Shown here piece by piece: positions 31,283 to 39,348 of a stretch of DNA of 64,000 nt (within the stretch, counting starts at the first letter, position 1; every line of letters starts with the position of its first letter). The notes beneath the pieces are model-generated. The model saw nothing but the letters and a program-made list of their open reading frames with translations. It did no database searches and was not told the DNA's origin. The position numbers were made by a program, and so were the translations under genes. The DNA is from Yersinia ruckeri ATCC 29473 (lineage in GTDB: Bacteria > Pseudomonadota > Gammaproteobacteria > Enterobacterales > Enterobacteriaceae), in contig NZ_KN150747.1 in NCBI RefSeq assembly GCF_000754815.1, positions 1,829,908 to 1,893,907 of the forward strand, in the 5' to 3' direction.

Positions 31283-31325
31283 AGAAAAAATTCATGCCCT
31301 GAGTTTGAAACCGGACTCAGGGCAT
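31283..31325 (-). terminator. Terminator of fldA
   Basis: Perfect 11-bp stem (31294-31304 with 31315-31325). On the minus strand GAATTTTTTC follows, about 10 bp after the fldA stop. Some read-through into uof-fur is expected from the E. coli model. Confidence 0.85.
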
Positions 31326-31335
31326 GTCGGCCAGA

Positions 31336-31863
31336 TTAACCAATGATATCCGACAGGCTCAGCTCTTCGCTGATTTGCTTCACCCAGGCGGTAACGCGTT
31401 CGTTGGTTAGCTCAGGCTGGCGATCTTCATCAATGGCCAAGCCGATAAAGTGATCGTCATCAGCCAGACCTTTGGATGCTTCAAAATGGTAACCGGCGGT
31501 AGGCCAGTGACCCACAATGGCAGCACCACGAGGTTCGATGATGTCACGTACTGTCCCCATGGCATCGCAGAAATACTCTGCATAGTCTTCCTGATCGCCG
31601 CAGCCGAATAGCGCAACCAGTTTGCCATTAAAATCGATCTCTTCCAGTGTCGGGAAAAAGTCATCCCAGTCACACTGTGCTTCACCGTAATACCAAGTTG
31701 GGATACCGATCAGCAAAATATCGAATTTCTCTAAATCTTCTTTGCTGCTTTTGGCAATGTCATGAACCTCTGCAACATCTTTACCCAGTTGCTTTTGGAT
31801 CATCTTGGCAATGTTTTCGGTATTGCCTGTATCGCTGCCAAAGAAAATGCCTACAGTTGCCAT
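31336..31863 (-). CDS. fldA: Flavodoxin 1
   Basis: FMN electron carrier for ribonucleotide reductase, pyruvate formate-lyase, biotin synthase, methionine synthase and isoprenoid enzymes. The 175 residues carry the FMN phosphate loop GSDTGNTENIA (residues 9-19), the loop with the FMN-stacking tryptophan (GIPTWYYGE) and the FGCGDQEDYAEYFCDAMG loop. One residue shorter than E. coli FldA. Confidence 0.96.
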   Translation of the reverse strand: MATVGIFFGSDTGNTENIAKMIQKQLGKDVAEVHDIAKSSKEDLEKFDILLIGIPTWYYGEAQCDWDDFFPTLEEIDFNGKLVALFGCGDQEDYAEYFCDAMGTVRDIIEPRGAAIVGHWPTAGYHFEASKGLADDDHFIGLAIDEDRQPELTNERVTAWVKQISEELSLSDIIG

Positions 31864-32179
31864 ATAGCTTTTATACCTTCTAAATTCAATTGGTTATGTT
31901 AATTTCCTAGCCTACTAATCCACAATATAGCACATTTTTAATCGCGCTTGTGGAAATGGGTTTTCTTGCTGAGTCCTGACTTCTCTCATCAAATTAACTG
32001 ACTGATTATTAAGCTGTTGTCACCAAAACGAATCATCAAGTACGGCTACGGTGACTAAATACCTAACAAAAATAAGATATTAAGTCCCCAGGATCTCTTT
32101 TCCCATCGTTTGTCATCATGTCAGAAAATCCCCGATCGTTGATATCGAGTTCATGCGATATAAATTTTTCATCTGTCGC
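31864..32179. other. fldA upstream region
   Basis: About 315 bp that should hold the fldA promoter (a TATATT-like element about 70 bp upstream on the minus strand, with a weak -35). No gene seen. Confidence 0.4.
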
Positions 32180-32206
32180 TCAACCTTGGGGAGCAACTGC
32201 CGATAA
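32180..32206 (+). promoter_or_regulatory. FliA (sigma-28) promoter for the chemoreceptor
   Basis: -35 TCAACCTT (five of eight of TAAAGTTT), a spacer of exactly 11 bp, and -10 GCCGATAA, a perfect match to the class 3 flagellar consensus. It implies an untranslated leader of about 170 nt. Confidence 0.75.
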
Positions 32207-32384
32207 CCGTGATAGAAACCAGAGGGTTTCTATTTGCGGTGCCACGAGGGCCTCATCAAATCTATCTTTGATGAGGAAGGATAAATCGTTAGCTGTATGG
32301 AACGTCCTAAAGCACTTTTCGGTCATCAAGTCCCGTGAGGGCAATAGTGGTAACAATCCGACAATAAATAGAAAAGGAACGAAC

Positions 32385-34037
32385 ATGCAGTTTTTAAAGA
32401 ATATTACCATCAGAGCGGCGTTACTTTGGGTTTTTGGGGCATTTAGCCTGCTCTGGGGTGGGGTTTCTGCTTACACATTGTTCTCGCTGCATGAACTGAC
32501 AGACGCTTCGAATGCTAACAGCGTTCTGGTGGAGAATATCAATCTGGTCAATCAGGGGAGTGACCAGTATTTTCGCACCGTCACCCGCTTAGGACGTTCG
32601 GTAGACCATCGTCTGGCGGGTAACATAGCCGAGGCCGATCGCGAGTTGAAATCGTCCAATAAGGCGTTAGAGAACCTGAAAAATAGCTTGGCTCAGTTTA
32701 AAGCCATCGATCATGCACAGCTTAATCCGGTATTGGTTAACGAGGTGATCTCAAGCTGGAATGGGTTGGTTATTCAAGGGGTTGATCCTCTTTATCAGGC
32801 CGCTGTGGTTAACGATAATAGCGCTTACCAGCTGCTGTCCAAACAGACGGTTCCTGCCTTGAGTCGCCAGTTTGGCGCATCGGCAGAGAGTTTTGACAAA
32901 GCGGCATCGGAACAAATTGGTGTAGTGAAGGTGCAATTTGCCCATTTGACCAAAGTGAGCAGCATTACGCTGATTTCTGCTTTGATCGCGGGTTTGCTGA
33001 TTTTATTGGCGACGGATCGTTTCCTGGTAGCGAACCTGGTGCGACCTCTTCACCAGATGCGCGATCATTTCAAAGTGATTGCATCTGGCCAGTTAGGGCA
33101 TCCTATCGTTGATTTTGGACGTAATTGTATCGGTCAACTGTTCCCGTTATTGCGCGAGGTACAAACCAGCTTGGCTAATACGGTGAAAACCATCCGCGAT
33201 AGCACCGACAGTATTTATCATGGTGCGGCGGAAATTGCGGCGGGGAATACCGATTTATCTTCTCGTACCGAGCAACAGGCGGCAGCGCTAGAAGAAACGG
33301 CGGCCAGCATGGAGCAGTTAACGGCTACGGTAAAACACAATGCGGATAACGCACACCACGCCAGCCAATTGGCTGCGACAGCATCGTCAACGGCGAAAAA
33401 AGGTGGCGAACTGGTAGCTGATGTGGTTCACACGATGGCCGATATTTCAGCCAGCTCGAAGAAGATTGCTGAAATTACAACCGTCATTAACAGTATTGCT
33501 TTCCAGACCAACATTTTGGCTTTGAACGCTGCAGTGGAAGCCGCGAGAGCCGGTGAACAGGGCCGAGGTTTTGCCGTGGTTGCCAGCGAAGTCCGCAGTT
33601 TGGCGCAGCGCAGCGCACAGGCAGCCAAAGAAATTGATGGCCTAATCAACGAATCGGTCAGTCGCGTGATCAGCGGTTCTGCTCAGGTGGAAAGTGCGGG
33701 TAGTACGATGAATGAAATTGTTCGTTCTATTACCAATGTGACCGATCTGATAGGCGAGATTGCTTCCGCATCTGATGAACAAAGCAAAGGTATCAGTCAG
33801 GTTGGCCAAGCCGTGGCCGAAATGGATAGCGTGACGCAGCAGAATGCTGCATTGGTGCAGGAAGCCTCACGAGCGGCTGCATCTTTGGAAGATCAGGCTG
33901 CGAAGTTGAATCATGCTGTTGCGGTATTTAAGTTGAAAGATGACAAGGTCACACCGGCGGCTAAAACCAAGGTAACCCCAGTGAAAGCGCCGATGGCCCC
34001 ACGCACAGACAATAACGCGAATTGGGAAACCTTTTAA
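32385..34037 (+). CDS. Methyl-accepting chemotaxis protein (Tsr/Tar type)
   Basis: Inner-membrane chemoreceptor of 550 residues; the ATG at 32385 follows aagga, and the longer frame upstream is untranslated leader. Order: membrane segment 1 (about 10-32), periplasmic four-helix ligand domain of the Tar type, membrane segment 2 (about 190-212), HAMP, and a signalling domain with the hairpin tip [22 protein letters not shown]. The last five residues are NWETF, the tether that binds CheR and CheB, as in high-abundance receptors. The ligand is unknown. E. coli has no gene at this place. Confidence 0.93.
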   Translation: MQFLKNITIRAALLWVFGAFSLLWGGVSAYTLFSLHELTDASNANSVLVENINLVNQGSDQYFRTVTRLGRSVDHRLAGNIAEADRELKSSNKALENLKNSLAQFKAIDHAQLNPVLVNEVISSWNGLVIQGVDPLYQAAVVNDNSAYQLLSKQTVPALSRQFGASAESFDKAASEQIGVVKVQFAHLTKVSSITLISALIAGLLILLATDRFLVANLVRPLHQMRDHFKVIASGQLGHPIVDFGRNCIGQLFPLLREVQTSLANTVKTIRDSTDSIYHGAAEIAAGNTDLSSRTEQQAAALEETAASMEQLTATVKHNADNAHHASQLAATASSTAKKGGELVADVVHTMADISASSKKIAEITTVINSIAFQTNILALNAAVEAARAGEQGRGFAVVASEVRSLAQRSAQAAKEIDGLINESVSRVISGSAQVESAGSTMNEIVRSITNVTDLIGEIASASDEQSKGISQVGQAVAEMDSVTQQNAALVQEASRAAASLEDQAAKLNHAVAVFKLKDDKVTPAAKTKVTPVKAPMAPRTDNNANWETF

Positions 34038-34064
34038 TTAGAGCTGATTTAAAGAGAGTAAATA

Positions 34065-34094
34065 TGGAGTGGCGTAATGGACTACGCCACTCCA
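34065..34094. terminator. Hairpin between chemoreceptor and ybfE
   Basis: Perfect 12-bp stem (tggagtggcgta / tacgccactcca) with a 6-nt loop between convergent genes. T-runs are weak on both sides, so bidirectional termination is only probable. Confidence 0.55.
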
Positions 34095-34112
34095 GCATGG
34101 TAACCGATGGCA

Positions 34113-34400
34113 TTAAAGCCCTTCCTGATCTTTAGCCAACTGGGCAAGCAACATTTGCTCAATCAGTTCGCTACGGCTGATGTTGCGCTGCTCTGCAAGG
34201 CTATTGAGAGCATCTACCGCATCTGCATTAATCTTCAGTTCCACGCGCCGTAAGCCACGTACTTTATCGCGCCGTAGTTGATTTCGCTTATTAATTCTAA
34301 GCTGTTCATCACGGGATAATGGGTTTGTTTTCGGTCGCCCCGGACGGCGTTCATCTGCGAACAGATCCAGCGTCGTGCGATCCGTTTGTTCTTTTGCCAT
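34113..34400 (-). CDS. ybfE: YbfE, LexA-regulated family protein
   Basis: A 95-residue basic protein with a ribbon-helix-helix-like C-terminal part (VELKINADAVDALNSLAEQRNISRSELIEQML), suggesting DNA binding; the function is unknown. The N-terminus MAKEQTDRTTLDLF is almost that of E. coli YbfE, which is in the SOS regulon. I found no CTG-N10-CAG LexA box in the 300 bp upstream, so SOS control is not supported here. Confidence 0.9.
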   Translation of the reverse strand: MAKEQTDRTTLDLFADERRPGRPKTNPLSRDEQLRINKRNQLRRDKVRGLRRVELKINADAVDALNSLAEQRNISRSELIEQMLLAQLAKDQEGL

Positions 34401-34704
34401 AGGTAGCGGTACTACAAGGGATTGACATCAGAAAGCGTTGAGCCTTTCCAGATGATTCGGTTAACACGTTTCAGGTTACAACCGCTAACCTGAATTTGCA
34501 TTTGTCCTCGGTGCGGCCTGAATATTACGGCTGAACGCGGTGGCAAAATTATAGCGCGCCATAATACCCTAGCCGGTGAAGCGACGACAATGGCTAACTG
34601 CAATTAGATTGGGCTAATTCGTTCTTTTTTGCACAATTTTTCCACAGGAAATACATTTCTTTTCCCCAGGGTTCAATTTTTAAACAATCCCGTTGCCTCG
34701 GTTT
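34401..34704. other. ybfF-ybfE intergenic region
   Basis: 304 bp between two minus-strand genes, with a TATAAT-like element (complement of 34549-34554) that may be the ybfE promoter. No LexA box, repeat or gene seen. Confidence 0.4.
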
Positions 34705-35472
34705 TTATTGGGTGTCGATAAAACGATAAATCGCACGTAACACCGCCTCGGGTTTTTCCGCGTGAACCCAATGACCGCAGCCGGAAATAACATGGGCGCG
34801 CGCCTGCGGGAACTGGCGAGCGATTTCAGCCCGATAGCTATCCTGAATATACGGGGATAATTCAGCGCGAATAAACAGAATCGGATGTGGCCAGGCAGGA
34901 ATAGGTTGCCAACCGACAATATTCTCGTATTGATCCCTCAGCGTCGCTACGTCAAAACGCCATTCACCACCCTGGAATGATTTCAGCAGGAATTGAATGA
35001 CACCTTCTTCCTTTATTATTTCGCGCATAATTCTCGCGGCGTCCTGGCGCTGAGTCACGCCAGCATCGGTGACGGCAGCGAGGGCGGCGAAAATTTTATC
35101 GTGACGACGAGTTTGATAATCAATCGGTGCAATATCGATCGCGACCAGTCGTTCGATACGGTCTGGCGCAATAGCGGTGAGCGCCATGGCGACTTTCCCG
35201 CCCATGGAATGACCAATAATAATGGCTTTCTGTATCTCTAATTGGTCGAGTAATTCCAATACATCCTGCGCCATTATCGGGTAATTGATTTGCGGAGAGC
35301 GGGGCGATAAACCGTGGCCGCGCAAATCGATTTGCAGCACGGTGTGCGTCTGTTGCAGGTCGCGCGCAAGAACACCGAGGTTATCAAGGTTGCCAAACAG
35401 GCCGTGGATCAGTACTACTGGTAGTTTATCAGTAGAAGAATGTGCGCTTTGTAAGCGAAAGTTCAATTTCAT
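34705..35472 (-). CDS. ybfF: Esterase YbfF (alpha/beta hydrolase)
   Basis: Alpha/beta-hydrolase acting on acyl esters in vitro (E. coli enzyme). The start at 35472 (MKLNFRLQS) fits homologues, giving 255 residues; an in-frame ATG at 35484 adds four. Motifs: oxyanion region VLIHGLFGNLDNLG, nucleophile elbow GHSMGG, and the catalytic histidine in GCGHWVHAEKP. Divergent from seqA as in E. coli. Confidence 0.93.
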   Translation of the reverse strand: MKLNFRLQSAHSSTDKLPVVLIHGLFGNLDNLGVLARDLQQTHTVLQIDLRGHGLSPRSPQINYPIMAQDVLELLDQLEIQKAIIIGHSMGGKVAMALTAIAPDRIERLVAIDIAPIDYQTRRHDKIFAALAAVTDAGVTQRQDAARIMREIIKEEGVIQFLLKSFQGGEWRFDVATLRDQYENIVGWQPIPAWPHPILFIRAELSPYIQDSYRAEIARQFPQARAHVISGCGHWVHAEKPEAVLRAIYRFIDTQ

Positions 35473-35686
35473 GGCGAAGTTCATACTGAGAGATATTGCG
35501 GTTAGGGTATCATGACTGAATGATGGTGTGCTGCTCCGGAATGACGCGGATGATTAAAGCTAAGGTTATTTGGTGATGGACGCGGTTTTTCTCGGCCAGA
35601 ACTGTCATGGCGCTATTCGTTAGCCCGCTTTAACTTTATAATCCTTGATATGAATACAGAAAGTAGAAAAACAGTACTGGATAAAG

Positions 35687-36220
35687 ATGAAAACTATTGA
35701 AGTCGACGAAGAGCTTTATCGTTATATTGCCAGCCATACGCAACATATCGGCGAGAGTGCCTCCGATATTTTACGCCGTATGTTGAAATTTACCGCTGGC
35801 CAACCGGTACGTACAGTTTCGGCTGGTAATGACACCGCCAAGACTCCGGCAGTTGTCGTTCCTGGGCCTCGTGATCGCGTTCGGGCGTTGCGTGAACTGC
35901 TGCTTTCCGATGAATATGCGGAACAGAATAAGGCGGTTAACCGTTTTATGCTGGTACTTTCGACCCTTTATACCCTGGATGCCGCTGGATTTGCTGTAGC
36001 GACGGAATCTCTGCATGGACGTACCCGGACTTATTTTGCCGGCGATCAACAGACGTTACTGCAAAATGGCACCCATACTAAGCCTAAGCACGTTCCAGGT
36101 ACGCCATATTGGGTTATCACCAATACCAATACCGAACGCAAGCGCAGTATGGTGCAACACATCATGCTGGCAATGCAGTTCCCACCGGATTTGACCGAAA
36201 AAGTGTGCGGGACTATCTAA
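35687..36220 (+). CDS. seqA: Negative modulator of replication initiation SeqA
   Basis: Binds hemimethylated GATC sites, sequesters oriC and organises new DNA. The 177 residues contain the N-terminal oligomerisation domain (MKTIEVDEELYRYIASHTQHIGESASDILRRMLKF), a variable linker (about 38-62) and the C-terminal DNA-binding domain (RTRTYFAGDQ; NGTHTKPKHVPGTPYWVITNTNT). The linker differs most from E. coli. Confidence 0.96.
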   Translation: MKTIEVDEELYRYIASHTQHIGESASDILRRMLKFTAGQPVRTVSAGNDTAKTPAVVVPGPRDRVRALRELLLSDEYAEQNKAVNRFMLVLSTLYTLDAAGFAVATESLHGRTRTYFAGDQQTLLQNGTHTKPKHVPGTPYWVITNTNTERKRSMVQHIMLAMQFPPDLTEKVCGTI

Positions 36221-36351
36221 CTGATATCTATACCCGAAAGATATCGAGTGGCGGCCAACTGCGCGACGACTCGATATCTGGCGGGTAATAGGCCTCCTTC
36301 ATTGGGCTGGAGCCTGTTGAAGATGCTTTTTAGCTTATAGGAGTAGTGACA

Positions 36352-37995
36352 GTGGCTTATCATCCTCGCGCTGGGCAGCCTACCCGGCAAAGTGACTTGA
36401 TTAATGTTGCTCAACTGACATCACAGTATTACGTGTTGCATCCTGATGCTGAAAACCCGGCTCATGGGGTTAAATTCGGTACATCCGGCCACCGTGGTAG
36501 CGCGTTGCGCCACAGCTTCAATGAAGACCATATTTTGGCTATTGCCCAAGCGATCGCCGAAGTGCGTCATCAACATGGCATTACTGGTCCTTGCTATGTG
36601 GGTAAAGATACCCACGCACTGTCCGAGCCAGCGATTATTTCCGTACTGGAAGTCTTAACGGCGAATGGCGTTGATGTGGTGGTTCAGTCAGATAATGGTT
36701 TTACTCCGACGCCCGCGATTTCCCACGCGATCCTGATGCATAATCGGCAGAATAAAACACTGGCCGATGGCATTGTCATCACGCCTTCCCATAATCCGCC
36801 GGAAGACGGTGGGATTAAGTACAATCCACCCAATGGCGGCCCGGCAGATACCAATCTGACGTCTGTGATTGAAAAACGCGCAAACCAATTACTGGCAGAA
36901 AAACTTTCTGGTGTGAAACGTCAATCGCTGGATAAAGCCTGGCGCGGTAATCATTTGCGTGAGCAGGACTTGATTCAGCCGTATGTTGAAGGTTTGGTCG
37001 ACGTTGTCAATATGCCCGCCATTCAACGCGCGGGCATGAAATTGGGTGTGGATCCGCTTGGGGGTTCCGGCATTGCCTACTGGCAGCGTATCGCTGAGCA
37101 CTACAAATTGGATCTGACGCTGGTCAATGACGCTATTGATCAGACCTTCCGCTTTATGCATCTGGATCACGATGGTGTCATCCGGATGGATTGCTCCTCT
37201 GAGTGCGCGATGGGCGGTTTGCTGGCGCTGAAAGATAAATTTGAGTTGGCCTTTGCCAACGACCCAGATTACGATCGCCACGGCATTGTTACCCCCGCAG
37301 GGTTAATGAATCCGAATCATTATTTGGCGGTTGCCATTAACTATCTGTTCCAGCATCGTCCCGGTTGGGGGGCTGATGTGGCGGTAGGCAAAACGCTGGT
37401 TTCCAGCGCCATGATTGACCGCGTGGTCGCCGATTTGGGGCGCAAGTTGGTAGAAGTACCGGTTGGCTTCAAATGGTTTGTTGACGGCCTACATAACGGC
37501 AGTTTAGGTTTCGGCGGTGAAGAAAGTGCTGGCGCTTCTTTCCTGCGTTTCGATGGAACGCCGTGGTCAACGGATAAAGATGGCATCATTATGTGCCTGC
37601 TGGCGGCAGAAATTACGGCTGTGACGGGGCAAAATCCGCAGCAGCATTATAACGAACTGGCTAAACGTTTTGGCGCACCTAGCTATAACCGTATTCAAGC
37701 ACCGGCGACTCAGGCTGAAAAAAATGCCTTGTCCAAACTCTCGCCAGAAATGGTTACCGCCAATACCTTGGCGGGGGACGTGATCACTGCGCGATTAACT
37801 GCTGCTCCGGGTAACGGTGCTTCAATTGGCGGTTTGAAAGTCATGACCGATAACGGCTGGTTTGCCGCTCGTCCGTCCGGTACTGAAGATGCGTATAAAA
37901 TCTATTGCGAAAGTTTCCTTGGGGCAGAACACCGCGAGAAGATTGAAAAAGAAGCGGTAGATATTGTCAGCGAAGTGCTGGCCGGGGCGAAATAA
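36352..37995 (+). CDS. pgm: Phosphoglucomutase
   Basis: Interconverts glucose-1-P and glucose-6-P. The GTG at 36352 lies 9 nt after AGGAG and gives 547 residues like E. coli Pgm (MAIHNRAGQ); a GTG at 36346 is too close to that site. Motifs: active serine loop [12 protein letters not shown], metal loop NDPDYDRHG, sugar-binding loop GGEESAGAS and phosphate loop [10 protein letters not shown]. Follows seqA. Confidence 0.96.
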   Translation: MAYHPRAGQPTRQSDLINVAQLTSQYYVLHPDAENPAHGVKFGTSGHRGSALRHSFNEDHILAIAQAIAEVRHQHGITGPCYVGKDTHALSEPAIISVLEVLTANGVDVVVQSDNGFTPTPAISHAILMHNRQNKTLADGIVITPSHNPPEDGGIKYNPPNGGPADTNLTSVIEKRANQLLAEKLSGVKRQSLDKAWRGNHLREQDLIQPYVEGLVDVVNMPAIQRAGMKLGVDPLGGSGIAYWQRIAEHYKLDLTLVNDAIDQTFRFMHLDHDGVIRMDCSSECAMGGLLALKDKFELAFANDPDYDRHGIVTPAGLMNPNHYLAVAINYLFQHRPGWGADVAVGKTLVSSAMIDRVVADLGRKLVEVPVGFKWFVDGLHNGSLGFGGEESAGASFLRFDGTPWSTDKDGIIMCLLAAEITAVTGQNPQQHYNELAKRFGAPSYNRIQAPATQAEKNALSKLSPEMVTANTLAGDVITARLTAAPGNGASIGGLKVMTDNGWFAARPSGTEDAYKIYCESFLGAEHREKIEKEAVDIVSEVLAGAK

Positions 37996-38029
37996 GCCGG
38001 AAAAACTCTGCTGAAAAGGTGTGAATAAC

Positions 38030-38059
38030 AGGCAGTCCTATGGCGGGGCTGCCTTTTTT
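38030..38059 (+). terminator. Terminator of pgm
   Basis: Stem ggcagtcc / gggctgcc with one bulged base and a short loop, then six T residues. Confidence 0.85.
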
Positions 38060-38065
38060 ATTCGG

Positions 38066-38494
38066 CTATCCTAATGCGACCAGCAAAGCACCCACACTAA
38101 TCAGGGTCACACCGACACCAGCGATCAGCGAAATTTTCTCGCCGAACAGAATAACGGCCAATATTACCGCAAATACCACGCTGAGCTTATCAATGGGGGC
38201 AACCTGAGAAACCGTGCCACTTTTTATTGCCATAAAATAAAATAGCCAGGAAAGTGCTCCCGCCACGCCACTCAAGATGATAAATAACAGTGCTTTTTTA
38301 TCGGCAAGTACCGCTCCCACCAGATTAAACTTCCCCTGAACGACCACGACAGCGATTAAAAACAGCGCCATAACCACAGCACGAACGGCGGTAGCGGTGT
38401 TGGCATCCAAGTGCTGTAAACCGATTTTGCCAAAAATAGCGACGAGGGAAGCCGTCAGTGCCGACAGCAAAGCATAAATTAACCAGGTACTCAT
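38066..38494 (-). CDS. Small EamA-family (DMT superfamily) transporter
   Basis: A 142-residue membrane protein with one EamA domain and about five membrane segments, half the size of the usual ten-segment drug/metabolite transporters; such small members work as dimers. The substrate is unknown. It sits between pgm and kdpE, convergent with pgm. Confidence 0.85.
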   Translation of the reverse strand: MSTWLIYALLSALTASLVAIFGKIGLQHLDANTATAVRAVVMALFLIAVVVVQGKFNLVGAVLADKKALLFIILSGVAGALSWLFYFMAIKSGTVSQVAPIDKLSVVFAVILAVILFGEKISLIAGVGVTLISVGALLVALG

Positions 38495-38643
38495 GATGAA
38501 TAAGACCCATTAGCAATAGAAAACCCGATGCTACGCCAATAACCTTTTTTTGCCTACCGTAACCGATTGTTTCATTAGGCTACTCTACCGACTCTGTTAC
38601 TCAGGCGATGGCATCAGGCAGAGAAGGGTGCGGAGCTTGGTAC

Positions 38644-39348
38644 TTAACGCGGTAGGGTATCTGGAATAAAGCGGTAGCCTACGCCCGTTTCGGTCAGTAA
38701 ATGCTTGGGTCTGGTGGGATCGTCTTCCAGTTTCTGCCGCAAATGGCCCATATAAATCCGCAGGTAATGATTATGTTCGACATAGTTCGGCCCCCAAACC
38801 TGATTCAGTAGTTGCCGCTGAGTGATCACTTTTCCCGCATTGGCCAATAGGGCGGTGAGCAGGCGAAATTCGATCGGCGTTAAGTGCAGTTCTTCACCCG
38901 CTCGCTTAACCTGACGATTAATCAAATCTACGCTCACATCGGAAAAACTGACAATAGGATTTTCCTGGCCAGCGGCACCGTGGCGGCGTAGCGCAACCCG
39001 GACTCGGGCTAACAGTTCACTGATACCAAAGGGTTTGCTCAGGTAATCATCGGCTCCGGCATCCAGCGCGGCAACTTTATCTTCTTCACTATTACGGGCG
39101 GAAAGGACGATGATCGGAATAGCACTCCATTGACGTAAATCCCGAATGTAAGTCAGGCCGTCGCCATCGGGTAAACCCAGATCCAAAATGATTAAGTCCG
39201 GTTTGCGCGTACCCGCCTCGATCAATCCTCGTTGTAGTGTTTCGCTTTCAAATACGCGCCAGCCCTCACTCTCCAAAGCAGTGCGAACAAAGCGGCGGAT
39301 TTCTTTTTCATCTTCAACAATCAAAATGGTAGCTGGAGAGATAGTCAC
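38644..39348 (-). CDS. kdpE: Response regulator KdpE
   Basis: OmpR/PhoB-type regulator that activates kdpFABC when potassium is low. The 234 residues comprise a receiver domain with the phosphorylated Asp in LIILDLGLPDGDG and a C-terminal winged helix (RAGEELHLTPIEFRLLTALL). The start is GTG at 39348, overlapping the kdpD stop by 4 bases. Confidence 0.96.
   Translation of the reverse strand: MTISPATILIVEDEKEIRRFVRTALESEGWRVFESETLQRGLIEAGTRKPDLIILDLGLPDGDGLTYIRDLRQWSAIPIIVLSARNSEEDKVAALDAGADDYLSKPFGISELLARVRVALRRHGAAGQENPIVSFSDVSVDLINRQVKRAGEELHLTPIEFRLLTALLANAGKVITQRQLLNQVWGPNYVEHNHYLRIYMGHLRQKLEDDPTRPKHLLTETGVGYRFIPDTLPR

Noticed and set aside
34401-34704. LexA box for ybfE
   Set aside because: Candidate half-sites (for example ctgaacgcggtggcaa) lack the second CAG.
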